Shown here: positions 35,486 through 44,489 of the stretch, piece after piece
How positions within the stretch are numbered: the stretch's first letter is position 1
Layout: each line of letters begins with the position of its first letter
Source: Treponema sp.
Lineage (GTDB): Bacteria > Spirochaetota > Spirochaetia > Treponematales > Breznakiellaceae
Assembly: GCA_031265845.1 (NCBI GenBank)
Contig: JAISCC010000040.1
Coordinates: forward strand, 25,285-89,284
Direction of reading: 5' to 3'
DNA: 64,000 bases
Translations under genes and position numbers: made by a program
Notes under the pieces: generated by a model
What the model saw: only the letters and a program-made list of their open reading frames with translations
What the model was told of the DNA's origin: nothing
Database searches by the model: none

Positions 35486-35515
35486 GTTTTAGGGACAAGC
35501 CCTAAAACAGTAAAC
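35465..35515. repeat. two adjacent hairpins, the second with a perfect 16-bp stem
   Basis: CGCCTT/AAGGCG (35465-35479) is followed by GTTTACTGTTTTAGGG / CCCTAAAACAGTAAAC (35479-35494 and 35500-35515) around a 5-nt loop. They lie right after the IS5 relic. Confidence 0.75.
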
Positions 35516-35560
35516 TCTCTGCTTTGCCGGGGGACTCACAGGGTTTGACAATTTTGGGAT

Positions 35561-35599
35561 TACTCATAAACCTCCTGCTTTGCAGGAGGTTTATGAGTA
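35561..35599. promoter_or_regulatory. perfect 18-bp hairpin hiding a ribosome site and start codon
   Basis: TACTCATAAACCTCCTGC pairs exactly with GCAGGAGGTTTATGAGTA across a 3-nt loop. The right arm contains AGGAGG, spacing TTT and the ATG (35593) of a small ORF, so in RNA the start would be fully sequestered. Confidence 0.75.
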
Positions 35600-35861
35600 T
35601 TAAAATAACGGATAGTGGTTTGGGTAAAACTGATAACTATTTTACCGTGGTTAAATGGAGAGGTATTAGTGAGAGAGAGGCGCGTTGTCTACATATTCTG
35701 GATTTTGTTGGAAAAAGCACGTAAAATATATTCCTAGTCAATATATAGAAAAGTTTAAAGCTATTTTTAATGGATTCTGCGTGAAGGGTAGAGGAGATGA
35801 GGTGATGGAAAAAATAGTAGAGACTATAACCGAAACAAGAAAAATTTGCGGATCAAGTTAG
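35593..35861 (+). pseudogene. small unknown protein, frame-broken
   Basis: ATG 35593 behind AGGAGG opens MSIKITDSGLGKTDNYFTVV and WRGISEREARCLHILDF, with a stop at 35724. A shifted frame then runs on: KYIPSQYIEKFKAIFNGF and GDEVMEKIVETITETRKIC, ending at 35861. Joined they would make about 88 residues of AT-rich, foreign-looking sequence. No family recognised. Confidence 0.4.
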
Positions 35862-36016
35862 CCTTTGCGGTATGACAGGAGGTAGTAGACCTCACTGCGA
35901 ATAAACCAAGTGTCCATTGTTTTGTCTCGTGCGCCTCGCGTCCGCCTCTGACACAAAGCCGCAGAGTGGGCGCCGACAATCCTGAAGGATTATTGTAAAA
36001 TTTCTTTCAATAGTCA

Positions 36017-36045
36017 TTGACAAACCAAAAGCAAGCAAATAAAAT
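36017..36045 (+). promoter_or_regulatory. promoter of the AGE/DJ-1/GH13 gene set
   Basis: TTGACA (36017-36022), 17-nt spacer, TAAAAT (36040-36045); a second possible -10, TATAAT, lies at 36052-36057. Transcription would start near 36052, leaving a leader of about 200 nt. Confidence 0.65.
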
Positions 36046-36051
36046 ATATGA

Positions 36052-36255
36052 TATAATGAGTTAGTTTCAAAATTGGCTCTGGAAAAAGCGGATAAGCAAC
36101 CGCTTCTTTCGGTAAATATAAAATGTTCTTTCAAAACTGAAGTTTTGAAAGAGCCTCTAACGCTTAATTCAACGCCGACTCCGCGCAGTCCGATTGAATC
36201 GGGCGCAAGAAGCGCGGGCGTTGGTTTTAGTTAGTTTTTTATTAAGGAGATGAAA
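36052..36255 (+). promoter_or_regulatory. structured 5' leader with attenuator-like terminator
   Basis: Three hairpins in series: AAGCGG/CCGCTT near 36088; TCTTTCAAAACT/AGTTTTGAAAGA (36127-36152); and a compound stem at 36171-36222 (AACGC/GCGTT outer, CCGCGC/GCGCGG middle, CCGATT/AATCGG inner). The last is followed by a T-rich run (36224-36239) and then the AAGGAG ribosome site (36244-36249). This is the form of a transcription attenuator. Confidence 0.55.
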
Positions 36256-38418
36256 GTGAGCGCTTTTAGATTAAAGAAAAACTATGGCGGCATGACGGTC
36301 GCCGGAATCGTGCGGTCGGTTGATCCCGCTCAAGGGTTTATGACGCTGTCCCTTTTGTCCGGGGATACGATACGGGTTGACATTGCGCGGTCAACATGGT
36401 ACCAGGTGTTGCGCAATGTAGGCGATGAGGCGCGCGACCGTGTGCCTGAACCTGACGGCGCGGATGTGGAAAAGGCGCTGGGCAAGCGGGAGGATGTTAC
36501 TGACAAAGCTATGTGGGACGCCAAGCGGCAGCTTCTTAAATACATACGCCCCAACAGTATGGTGTCGATTCGAGGGGTGAGCAGTCAAAACGGAGACGAT
36601 TTTTCGCTCTCCGCCCGTGCGGTGACGCTCATGCATTCGGAACCCGGGCGGTATGGATGGGAAGACACCCATTGGTGGCTGCAACAAATCGGCGTCTTGT
36701 TTGAACAATGGATGGATGTGTTGTTTGACAGCAAGCGCGAATTGACAGAGAATGATTTCTCTTCTTTCTACCGAACCAATTTGGACTTTTTGGGCGGCAG
36801 GACGGCGAACGACACTCAGGAATGCGCGACCATGTCTCGCTTCTTATACGGGCTGTCCTCCTCTTACCTCTTGACAGGCAACAACCGCGCTTTTTCCGCG
36901 GCTTCGGCTTGCGCCAAATACCTTATCAACGCATTTTCGACGCTGACCCACGATCACATGTATTGTTTCTGGAAATTTGGACGCAAACATGATGGAAAAA
37001 GCATGAAGGACATCATCAGTTCGCAAAACGGCGATGATTTTGGCACATACGCTTTGTACGAGCAGATATATGCGCTTGCGGGGCTTACCCAATACTACCG
37101 GATAACGCAAGATACCACTGTTTTGTTCTATATTACACGTTCCATCAATGCGTTTGAGAAATTCTTCCACGACGAGAAGCGGGAAAGCGATCCGTGTTTT
37201 ACCGGAGCGGGCGGTTATTTTTCACATATCGATCCGGTGACTATGAGGCCTGACTCGCCGAGTTTGGGGCAGAACCAGATGAGGAAGAATTGGAATTCTA
37301 TAGGAGATCACATTCCAGCGTATTTGATCAACCTTCTGTTGGCTATTGATCCTCTGCCGGTTGCCGGTGAAATCGACTCATGGAAGCAACTTTTAAAACT
37401 GTGCCGTAAGATATTGGATGAGTGTGTTGAGAACATCCTCACGCATTTTCCGCCTGAAGATGACAGCAAATTTGTGAACGAGCGGTTCCACGCGGACTGG
37501 TCCGTGGATCATGAGTGGGGATGGCAGCAAAACCGCGGCATTGTGGGGCATAACTTGAAAATATCATGGAACTTGACGCGGTGCGGACATTACTATGCGT
37601 ATCTGGCCGAGCAGGCGCGGCATGAGGGAGATGGCGCCCAGCAGAAAAAATATCAGAGTGTTTCCAAACGCTGTTATGATACCGCGCAGAAGTTGGGCAA
37701 GAATATGGAAGAGGTTGGCGTGGATCTCATCCGCGGCGGAATTTACGATGCGTTGGAGCGGAATCCCGCCAATGGCATGCCGACTGAGTTTGCGTGGGAA
37801 ACCACGAAAGATTTCTGGCAGCAGGAACAGGCGATTCTGGCGTACTATATCATGTCCGGCATCCCTGACGAGCATCTGCCGAAAGAAAACGGCAAACGCT
37901 TCCTTGAGCTTGCCCGGTATTGTACGATGTTCTGGAACGTATTTTTCATTGATCAGGAAAACCGAAAAATCTATTTCCGCACCACGGAAAGCGGCGCTCC
38001 TGTTGTGCAGGATGGATATGGGATTCAGGGCGGCCACGCCATAGCCGGATACCATTCATTCGAACTGAATTATCTGGCGCACCTCTATATCCGCGCCTAT
38101 GTCGCCAAGATGGAGGGGCAGGACGAGAGCTTCTGCCTGTCCTTCCGTCCGAGAAATTGCGAGGGGATTAAAACATTCAATGTGCTGCCGGATTTCTTCC
38201 ATCCCGAAGACCTCAAAATTATCGGCGTCAAATTCAACGGCATGCCGCAGAATATCCGTGATTCCTCCCGGTTCCAGATCGATATTGAGAATATCAAGCC
38301 GGGTGCCAAAATTGAAGTGGAATTTATGCCGATCAGACGGGAAACAGCCTCCGAAGAGTTGCGGATACGAAAAGAACGGGAAGGCACAGTAGAGATGTCT
38401 TACGGTACCGTGGGGTAA
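36256..38418 (+). CDS. AGE-superfamily (N-acylglucosamine 2-epimerase-like) protein with extra N-terminal domain
   Basis: 720 residues from GTG 36256, six bases after AAGGAG; the ATG at 36250 is only one base after it. Residues 1-150 form a beta-rich, OB-like part (GIVRSVDPAQGFMTLSLLSG). The rest fits the (alpha/alpha)6 barrel of AGE/cellobiose epimerases: RFLYGLSSSYLLTGNN, WSVDHEWGWQQNRGIVGHNL with the typical His, ETTKDFWQQEQAILAYY and GGHAIAGYHSFELNYL. Common AGE proteins are about 400 residues, so this is a long variant. It starts a tightly packed set with a DJ-1-type protein (2 bp) and a GH13 enzyme (5 bp), pointing to glucan or oligosaccharide metabolism. The reaction is unknown. Confidence 0.75.
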   Translation: MSAFRLKKNYGGMTVAGIVRSVDPAQGFMTLSLLSGDTIRVDIARSTWYQVLRNVGDEARDRVPEPDGADVEKALGKREDVTDKAMWDAKRQLLKYIRPNSMVSIRGVSSQNGDDFSLSARAVTLMHSEPGRYGWEDTHWWLQQIGVLFEQWMDVLFDSKRELTENDFSSFYRTNLDFLGGRTANDTQECATMSRFLYGLSSSYLLTGNNRAFSAASACAKYLINAFSTLTHDHMYCFWKFGRKHDGKSMKDIISSQNGDDFGTYALYEQIYALAGLTQYYRITQDTTVLFYITRSINAFEKFFHDEKRESDPCFTGAGGYFSHIDPVTMRPDSPSLGQNQMRKNWNSIGDHIPAYLINLLLAIDPLPVAGEIDSWKQLLKLCRKILDECVENILTHFPPEDDSKFVNERFHADWSVDHEWGWQQNRGIVGHNLKISWNLTRCGHYYAYLAEQARHEGDGAQQKKYQSVSKRCYDTAQKLGKNMEEVGVDLIRGGIYDALERNPANGMPTEFAWETTKDFWQQEQAILAYYIMSGIPDEHLPKENGKRFLELARYCTMFWNVFFIDQENRKIYFRTTESGAPVVQDGYGIQGGHAIAGYHSFELNYLAHLYIRAYVAKMEGQDESFCLSFRPRNCEGIKTFNVLPDFFHPEDLKIIGVKFNGMPQNIRDSSRFQIDIENIKPGAKIEVEFMPIRRETASEELRIRKEREGTVEMSYGTVG

Positions 38419-38420
38419 TA

Positions 38421-39104
38421 ATGAAGAAAATACTTGAAGGCAAGAAAATAGCCGTAATAGCGGAAAGCAAGTTTATACCGGAAGAAATGCAGGCATACCA
38501 GACTGGTTTTGGGCTGTATGGGGCGCAGGTGGACTTTGTTTCGCGGATATGGTATGGGGACTACAAGCCGAATTCGACGATTTTTTATAGCGATGTGGAC
38601 CCTTCTGATCAGGAGCCGTGGCAGTCGCCTGAAAAGCTGACGGTGGAAAAAGACATTTCCGCCGTCACGCTTGATGATTACGCCGCCGTGATTATGTCGG
38701 CGAACTATGTAAGCGTCCGGCTCCGGTGGTCGGAAAATACCGCTTTTACAGATCCCCGCGAACTGGTTCGTTCCGCGCCGGTCGCTCGTTTTTTCGCCGA
38801 GGCGATGAAACGGCGGGATATCGTGAAAGGGGCGCTCTGTCATGGCTTGTGGATACTGACGCCGTACCCAGAGTTGCTGAAAGGCAGAAAAGTGACGTGT
38901 CATACGGTGGTTATGGCTGACATCCTGAATTGCGGGGCTGAAGTTGTGGTGAAAGACGCGGACAACGGGGGCAAGGAGCCGGCGAAAGTCGTAGTTGACG
39001 AGGATTTGATAACCGGTTTCAGCAAACATGAGGCGTTGCCGTTCATAGAAGCCATTGCCGGCGCCATTGTCAATCGCAAGCGTCCGTGCGTACACGGAGA
39101 TTAG
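38421..39104 (+). CDS. DJ-1/PfpI (type 1 glutamine amidotransferase-like) protein
   Basis: 227 residues. KKIAVIAESKFIPEEMQAYQ opens a Rossmann-like fold. The nucleophile elbow is VKGALCHGLWILTPYPELL with Cys in the place expected for DJ-1/PfpI, followed by KVTCHTVVMADILNCGAEVV. Family members include glyoxalase III, deglycases, chaperones and peptidases. It starts 2 bp after the AGE-like gene. In sugar-metabolising company, repair or removal of reactive carbonyl by-products is a reasonable guess only. Confidence 0.8.
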   Translation: MKKILEGKKIAVIAESKFIPEEMQAYQTGFGLYGAQVDFVSRIWYGDYKPNSTIFYSDVDPSDQEPWQSPEKLTVEKDISAVTLDDYAAVIMSANYVSVRLRWSENTAFTDPRELVRSAPVARFFAEAMKRRDIVKGALCHGLWILTPYPELLKGRKVTCHTVVMADILNCGAEVVVKDADNGGKEPAKVVVDEDLITGFSKHEALPFIEAIAGAIVNRKRPCVHGD

Positions 39105-39109
39105 ACTAT

Positions 39110-41665
39110 ATGGCGCATGTAACGTTTTTGTACATTCCGGGCGTGTTTGGGCCAGCCTTTGAAGATGTAGAGGCGGCGCTGGAGGGCAGTTGGGACAAGT
39201 CCGGGGCGTGGCAGGAAAAAACGGATTCATGGTCGATTGCGCCGATGGTGCGGGAGCCGTGGGAAGACGGCGGCGTCTGTTTCCGGGCCACAGTTGAGTT
39301 GGATGATGCGGCGCGGGGCAAGGATTGTTACTGGGGCGTCACATTCCGTCAGCGTGACGGGCGGGAAACGTGGGCAATCGCCACCGAAACAAATGATCCT
39401 GTTTCTCATGAACGGTTCCGCCAATTCCGGTTCAACGGACTTGACAGCGAATATCGTTACTATCTCACCCATTGCCGGCGGCTTGGCGCCAATAAGATCA
39501 AGCGGAAAGATGATTCATGGGGCGTTCGTTTCGCTGTGTGGGCGCCTCACGCCCGCGCTGTCGATCTGGTGTTCGGCGCAATTTGGAACAGCGCGGACGC
39601 CAGTAAAAAACCCGTGGCGCCGAATGTCTCCTTGCCCAAAAGCCTCATAGCGGGTGGGTATATAGCCGATGACGGGACCGGGACGCATCCGGAGTTGCCC
39701 CTTATTTCAATGGTTCGCGTTGAAGATGGAATTTGGGAGACGGAGATGTCCGCCTCTTGTCCGGCGCTGGAGGCTTTTTCGCTTGATGTGTTGAATCATC
39801 GCCCGTATATGTTCAGGATAACGCAGGAAGACGGGTTTATCGCCTACCGCACCGATCTCTATTCCCGTTGCCAAATCGGGTTTGGAGCCTCTAACCCCCA
39901 CGGCAATCATTACGAAGGGCGTGTGAAGGATTTAAGCGGTTTGGGAAGTTGCTCGGTAACAGTCGATCCTGAAAAGGTTGCCAAACGCTTTGAAGAAGAC
40001 GTATGGCCCGAAAAGGAATTTATAGACGAGGCGGAATTCTGGAAAGATGAGTTTACTGACAAAAAACTTCCTCAAAACAGCGGCGATCTTATTGTCTATG
40101 AACTCCATCTTGGCGCCCTTGGTTTTGATCATGCAGGACCGGGTACGCTGAAAGACGCTATAGCCTTGCTGGATCATATAGGATCAATGCATGTCAACGC
40201 GGTTGAATTGTTGCCCTTGTCCGAATTTGGCGATGGCAGCATGGAAAATTGGGGATACTCAACATCGCACTATTTTGCCATTGAATACAGTGGGGGCGGA
40301 CGGGATCAGTTCAAGTTTTTCATCAAAGAATGTCACAGACGGGGTATAGCGGTGATCATGGACGTGGTGTACAACCACTACACCCATGACGGGGAGCGGG
40401 CGGAGTACAATTATGATTCCAATCGTCCGGATCACAACGGATACTACTGGTACGAGGGCAAACCATGGGATTACTCCGTTCCTGAAGGCGGCTATATCGA
40501 CAACATGTCCACAGGCTGGGCGCCCCGCTTTCATGAAGAAATGGTGCGCAAGATGTTCATCAGCAGCGCGGTCGCGCTTGTGCGGGAATTCCATATTGAT
40601 GGCTTCCGTATGGATCAAACCACCTCAATTCACGGTTATAACGTGTTGCACGCGGATGGAAGATCTGTGGGAACGGCGAATATGTTCGGAGCGAAATTTC
40701 TGAGGGAATTAGGGCGCACGTTGCGGATGTTTAAACCCGGCGTCTTTCTCATGGCTGAGGATCACTCGGACTGGGATGATGTGGTCAAGCCTGTGGAAGA
40801 AGGCGGCATGGGATTTGACGCCCGCTGGTATTCCGCGTTCTACCACAACCTTATGGGCGACACGGATCAGGGGGATGCGGCGAAGCTTATATACCGCGCC
40901 GCAATATCGCCGGGAAGCTCGTTGCCAATGGATCGTTTCGCCGCCCTGCTTGCCGAATCCGCCTGCCAAAAAGTTGTTTATAGCGAATCCCATGACGAAG
41001 CGGGCAATAGCTCTGGACCGTTTTCCGATCCTGACTGGAGCGGAGACGAGGGAAAACAGTACACCTCGGCGCGGGGCATTGTTGTCGCGTCAAACGCCGC
41101 GCCTCTGGTAGGGGACACCCGTAAATACGCCGAGGCCCGTTGCCGCTTCGCGTGGGGGATAACCGCGCTTTCCGCAGGTATACCGATGTTTCTTTTCGGA
41201 GAGGAAGCGGGGGCGCAAAAACGGTTTAAGTACAATGCTGTGTTGCAAAATAGGGAAGATATTAAAGGTATGGCGGGAGATGACGGTGAAGGGCGGTTTT
41301 TATACCGGTTTTACTCGGATGTCAACGCATTGCGGAGCGCCCATACGGGGCTTCGGAGTCGCTTGATTGAGATTGTGCATGTGCATAACGAAAACCGTGT
41401 CATCGCGTTCCGCCGTTGGGATGAACATGAAGCTTTTTTGATCATCGCAAGTCTTGCCGATCATCCCTATGGCGAAGGGTATGTTGTGCATGGTGATTGC
41501 CTAAAATCCGGTTTATGGCAGGAGATATTCAATAGTGACGATGCGCGATACGGTGGCTCTGGGATCGGAAACGCCGGAACAATGTTGCGGTGCGCCAATG
41601 GCGACATCAATGCGGTGATCCCGTTTGCGGGATTTGTAGTTTTGCAATGGCGCCAAGAAGGTTGA
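39110..41665 (+). CDS. GH13 branching-enzyme-like alpha-glucan enzyme
   Basis: 851 residues from ATG 39110, nine bases after GGAG. An N-terminal part of about 140 residues precedes a CBM48-like domain (WGVRFAVWAPHARAVDLVFG). The GH13 barrel begins near 340 (DLIVYELHLGALGFDHAGPG). All four catalytic regions are present: DVVYNHYTHDG; GFRMDQTTSI with nucleophile Asp; VFLMAEDHSDW with acid Glu; and YSESHDEAGN. A C-terminal beta domain ends the protein. This pattern fits glycogen branching enzymes (GlgB), which make alpha-1,6 links, or related trehalohydrolases. Large size and odd neighbours make a specialised role possible. Confidence 0.85.
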   Translation: MAHVTFLYIPGVFGPAFEDVEAALEGSWDKSGAWQEKTDSWSIAPMVREPWEDGGVCFRATVELDDAARGKDCYWGVTFRQRDGRETWAIATETNDPVSHERFRQFRFNGLDSEYRYYLTHCRRLGANKIKRKDDSWGVRFAVWAPHARAVDLVFGAIWNSADASKKPVAPNVSLPKSLIAGGYIADDGTGTHPELPLISMVRVEDGIWETEMSASCPALEAFSLDVLNHRPYMFRITQEDGFIAYRTDLYSRCQIGFGASNPHGNHYEGRVKDLSGLGSCSVTVDPEKVAKRFEEDVWPEKEFIDEAEFWKDEFTDKKLPQNSGDLIVYELHLGALGFDHAGPGTLKDAIALLDHIGSMHVNAVELLPLSEFGDGSMENWGYSTSHYFAIEYSGGGRDQFKFFIKECHRRGIAVIMDVVYNHYTHDGERAEYNYDSNRPDHNGYYWYEGKPWDYSVPEGGYIDNMSTGWAPRFHEEMVRKMFISSAVALVREFHIDGFRMDQTTSIHGYNVLHADGRSVGTANMFGAKFLRELGRTLRMFKPGVFLMAEDHSDWDDVVKPVEEGGMGFDARWYSAFYHNLMGDTDQGDAAKLIYRAAISPGSSLPMDRFAALLAESACQKVVYSESHDEAGNSSGPFSDPDWSGDEGKQYTSARGIVVASNAAPLVGDTRKYAEARCRFAWGITALSAGIPMFLFGEEAGAQKRFKYNAVLQNREDIKGMAGDDGEGRFLYRFYSDVNALRSAHTGLRSRLIEIVHVHNENRVIAFRRWDEHEAFLIIASLADHPYGEGYVVHGDCLKSGLWQEIFNSDDARYGGSGIGNAGTMLRCANGDINAVIPFAGFVVLQWRQEG

Positions 41666-41737
41666 GGGAATGTCCACGCTTTCGCGTCAAGCCCGCGACT
41701 AGGAGCATAGCTTATGGGGTTGAAACGGAGATAAGCG

Positions 41738-41772
41738 AGGCTTTTTCAAAATTTACCATTTTGAAAAAGCTG
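41738..41772. repeat. hairpin between the GH13 and second DJ-1 gene
   Basis: CTTTTTCAAAAT and ATTTTGAAAAAG form a 12-bp stem across a short loop. It is one of the TTTCAAA/TTTGAAA intergenic hairpins of this window and may separate transcription of the two genes. Confidence 0.55.
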
Positions 41773-41832
41773 TAGTGTTAAAAAATACCGGAAACATTGT
41801 TTCCGTGAATTCTTGTGGATAAGGAGGTTTTT

Positions 41833-43026
41833 ATGGAAAACAGAGGAAAGATGCATACAGACGAAGCGGATGTACTGAAATGCGTCGGTAAAGATATATG
41901 CGCGTTCTGGGAAAAACGCTTCAAAGAGGCGGAACGAAATTGGACTGGAAAACGTCCTGTCGCCGACGCCGCCGCGAAATTGGTGGACGGCAGTCTTGAT
42001 GTCGTTGCGGAAGTCAAGCGGATCACTGGTGGGGATGTCAAACTTGGTGATGCGGGGATGCAAAAACCAGTGTTGCTTTTGGCGTCCACATTCGGCGTAT
42101 GGGCGTCCGAATTGACGCTGGTTGCCGGAACCCTGCTCAAAGCAGGGTGTCAGGTGAAGATCGCCACTGAAGACGGTTCTCCGCCGCATTTTCTGAGCGT
42201 CAGCATGAATCCTGATTTTGTTGACGGATCATGGCGCGCGCCGGTAGTGTCAAGCGCCGAGCAAGAGTTGGCGTTCCGGTTTCTGAACCCGGAATGCGCG
42301 GAACATGCCATACTGAAAAAAGAGAACATCGTAAGTCTGCATACGCTGGCGAGACCGCCTCAGGTGGGGGACTATCTTAAAGACAAACAGCAATTTGCGG
42401 CATACGCCAAGGTGTTGGAGGATTCGTTGCATATAGCGCGGGACTATTCCGCTCTATGCATTGCGGGCGGTTCTGGAGCTATTCCGGGCTTTATGTTTGA
42501 TCGGGGGTTGCACAGCCTGATTCTGGCGTTCCACCGGCTTGGCAAACCCATCATGGGTGAATGTAACGGCGCGCTCGCCATTTTGCAAACATTGGAACCA
42601 TTGACTGAAAAATCAATCCTTCACGGACGGGCGGTGACGACTCATTCCGCTTTGGATGAGTACCAAAGCGGCTGGGGGTGGACTGTACCGTTTGAGCAAG
42701 ACACGGACAGTTTCTGGCGAGACGGCGCGTTCGATCTGGCGGCATATAGCAAAGCCGAGCAATGGTACAGTCCGGGAACGGACGGAAATCCGCTCATTGA
42801 TTCTGAGGGATATTTTCGCGCCGCTGTAGGATGTGAGGGACGGTTTTTCTCACCTGCCGGCAGTTCCTATGCGGTGGCGGTTGACGGACATTTTATTACG
42901 TGCCGTACTACGCCGGACGGGTACCCCGGCGCATTGGCGCTCATCGCTCTGTTCAATGATAAAGACGCCTTTTCATCATCGCCGTTTTTCATTTATGATG
43001 ACTGGCGAGGCTGTTCCATTGAGTAA
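41833..43026 (+). CDS. second DJ-1/PfpI (Hsp31-like) protein
   Basis: 397 residues from ATG 41833, which follows AAGGAGGTTTTT; the frame's earlier start at 41815 lies before this site. An N-terminal helical part of about 80 residues precedes KPVLLLASTFGVWASELTLV, then ALCIAGGSGAIPGFMFDRGL and the nucleophile elbow KPIMGECNGALAILQTLEPL with Cys. The size and extra lid resemble the Hsp31/HchA branch, known as glyoxalase III/deglycase. It follows the GH13 gene by 167 bp. Two different DJ-1 proteins around one glucan enzyme is unusual. Confidence 0.75.
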   Translation: MENRGKMHTDEADVLKCVGKDICAFWEKRFKEAERNWTGKRPVADAAAKLVDGSLDVVAEVKRITGGDVKLGDAGMQKPVLLLASTFGVWASELTLVAGTLLKAGCQVKIATEDGSPPHFLSVSMNPDFVDGSWRAPVVSSAEQELAFRFLNPECAEHAILKKENIVSLHTLARPPQVGDYLKDKQQFAAYAKVLEDSLHIARDYSALCIAGGSGAIPGFMFDRGLHSLILAFHRLGKPIMGECNGALAILQTLEPLTEKSILHGRAVTTHSALDEYQSGWGWTVPFEQDTDSFWRDGAFDLAAYSKAEQWYSPGTDGNPLIDSEGYFRAAVGCEGRFFSPAGSSYAVAVDGHFITCRTTPDGYPGALALIALFNDKDAFSSSPFFIYDDWRGCSIE

Positions 43027-43342
43027 GACGGCGGTCTGCGGCGTATCTTATGCTGATAATTATTAGAGAGCTGGTTCTAAACATCGCATAGCGTGTTGTT
43101 TTGCAACCGGTTCTTGCATTCTCCTGACTTTTCAATGGCGCTTGTTGATTACGAGGGCAATTCAGAAAATACCTCTGGAATCGTCCGCCCTGCATATCCT
43201 GTATTGGACAATTACGATGATTTATTGGTCGCTGAAAAGAGCGTTGGTCGGCATGAAAGGCGCTATTGAAAGCCCGCCTCCAATTTCGTATAATCAGAGG
43301 CGCTTTTAGGGCGTTTGGAGATGTTCCGGCATTATGGTCTTT
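43027..43342. other. intergenic region with possible eroded coding sequence
   Basis: A frame at about 43138-43272 reads GNSENTSGIVRPAYPVLDNY, faintly like a type I restriction S-subunit segment. It has no start or partners, so I do not call a gene. Confidence 0.3.
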
Positions 43343-43355
43343 AGGAGGAGCGCCG

Positions 43356-44483
43356 ATGGTACGGCAGGCGGTTGTTATGGCGGGCTTGGATCCCGCCTGA
43401 AAGAAAAACGGTTTCAATGCCGAAGGGGTTTATCGAAATTGGCGGCGTTCCGATTGTCAAGCGGCCCATCAAAAAATTGACGGCCGCCGGGGTTGAGGAA
43501 ATCGTCGTCGGAACCGGGCGTTGCGCCGATTGGTTTGGGCGGCATGGAGGAGGGGCGCGCTTCGCCCACAACGCGCGTTACGCGGAGACGGGCGGCATGG
43601 GACGCTCGCCTGTTGCGCCCCATTCGTGAGAGGTGATTTTCTGTTGCTTGAGTCCGGCCTGATTTACGACGCGGCGGGGCTCCGCGTTCTTATAAACGAG
43701 CGGCGCGGGAATGTGGTTCTGGCGTCCGGTCCGACGAATTCGGGCGATGAGGCGCATCTTGAAGCTGACGCGGACGGGAGATTGCTTCGCCAGTCTAAAA
43801 GCCGGGATGACGCCGCCTCTCTTGCCGATGAATTGACGGGGGTTTCGCGTTTGACAACCGCGGCGCTCGAAGCGATGGTTTCCTACTGGAACGCCCGCGC
43901 GGCGGACACGCCGAAAATGGTATACGAGGCGGCGCGCGGAAAGCCGGACGCTCGTTTTTGTGCGGAAAATTGAGCGTTACCTGTGGCGCGAGATAGGCTG
44001 CGAGGCCCGTCTTGTCGCGGCGCGGGAATCTATGTACCCGCAAATACAGGAGGCGGAAAGCCTTTTGTCGGTTAGGCGGGAGGCGCTTTTTGAGTCCGGG
44101 GACTGCGACCACGACGGACAGCGTGAAGTAGCTGGATATCGGCGGAATTGTCGCGCTTTGCGGGAAACGGCCGCGCTGTTCGGCGGGTCTGGAACCGCCG
44201 CCGATGAAGTGATGATTTCTTCGCGCATACCGGGGATGGAAAGCTTCTGATAATCGACAACGGCGCGTATGGCGAGCGATTCGCCAAAATCGTCTCTGCG
44301 TACCGCCTCAACTTTGATGTGTACAAAAGTTCAGGCTTCCTGCCGCTTGACGTGAACCGTGGAAAGCAAACGTTGCTTGACGGAAGGCACACCCATTTCG
44401 CCATCGTTTATCACGAGGGAAATTTATTGGAATGCGCGGGTGGAAATCCCGCCTTTCAGGGCGTATCGCTTGCTAATACATAG
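43356..44483 (+). pseudogene. PntC-like cytidylyltransferase fused to 2-aminoethylphosphonate transaminase, broken
   Basis: AGGAGG precedes ATG 43356 (MVRQAVVMAG), then a shift. Next frame: KTVSMPKGFIEIGGVPIVKR, GVEEIVVGTG, NARYAETGGMG; another: DFLLLESGLIYDAAGLRVLI, VVLASGPTNSGDE, and LWREIGCEARLVAARESMYP, the end of a LicC/PntC-type nucleotidyltransferase. Directly after, frames resemble a class V 2-aminoethylphosphonate aminotransferase: RALRETAALFGGSGTA, LLIIDNGAYGERFAKIVSAY and HFAIVYHEG, cut off at about 150 residues. Treponema denticola is known to have such a fused PntC that makes CMP-activated aminoethylphosphonate for phosphonolipids. At least five frame breaks show it is dead. Confidence 0.7.
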
Positions 44484-44489
44484 CGTGCG

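Noticed and set aside
43138..43272. Type I restriction specificity subunit fragment
   Set aside because: One weak stretch of similarity, without start codon, partner genes or a second matching block.
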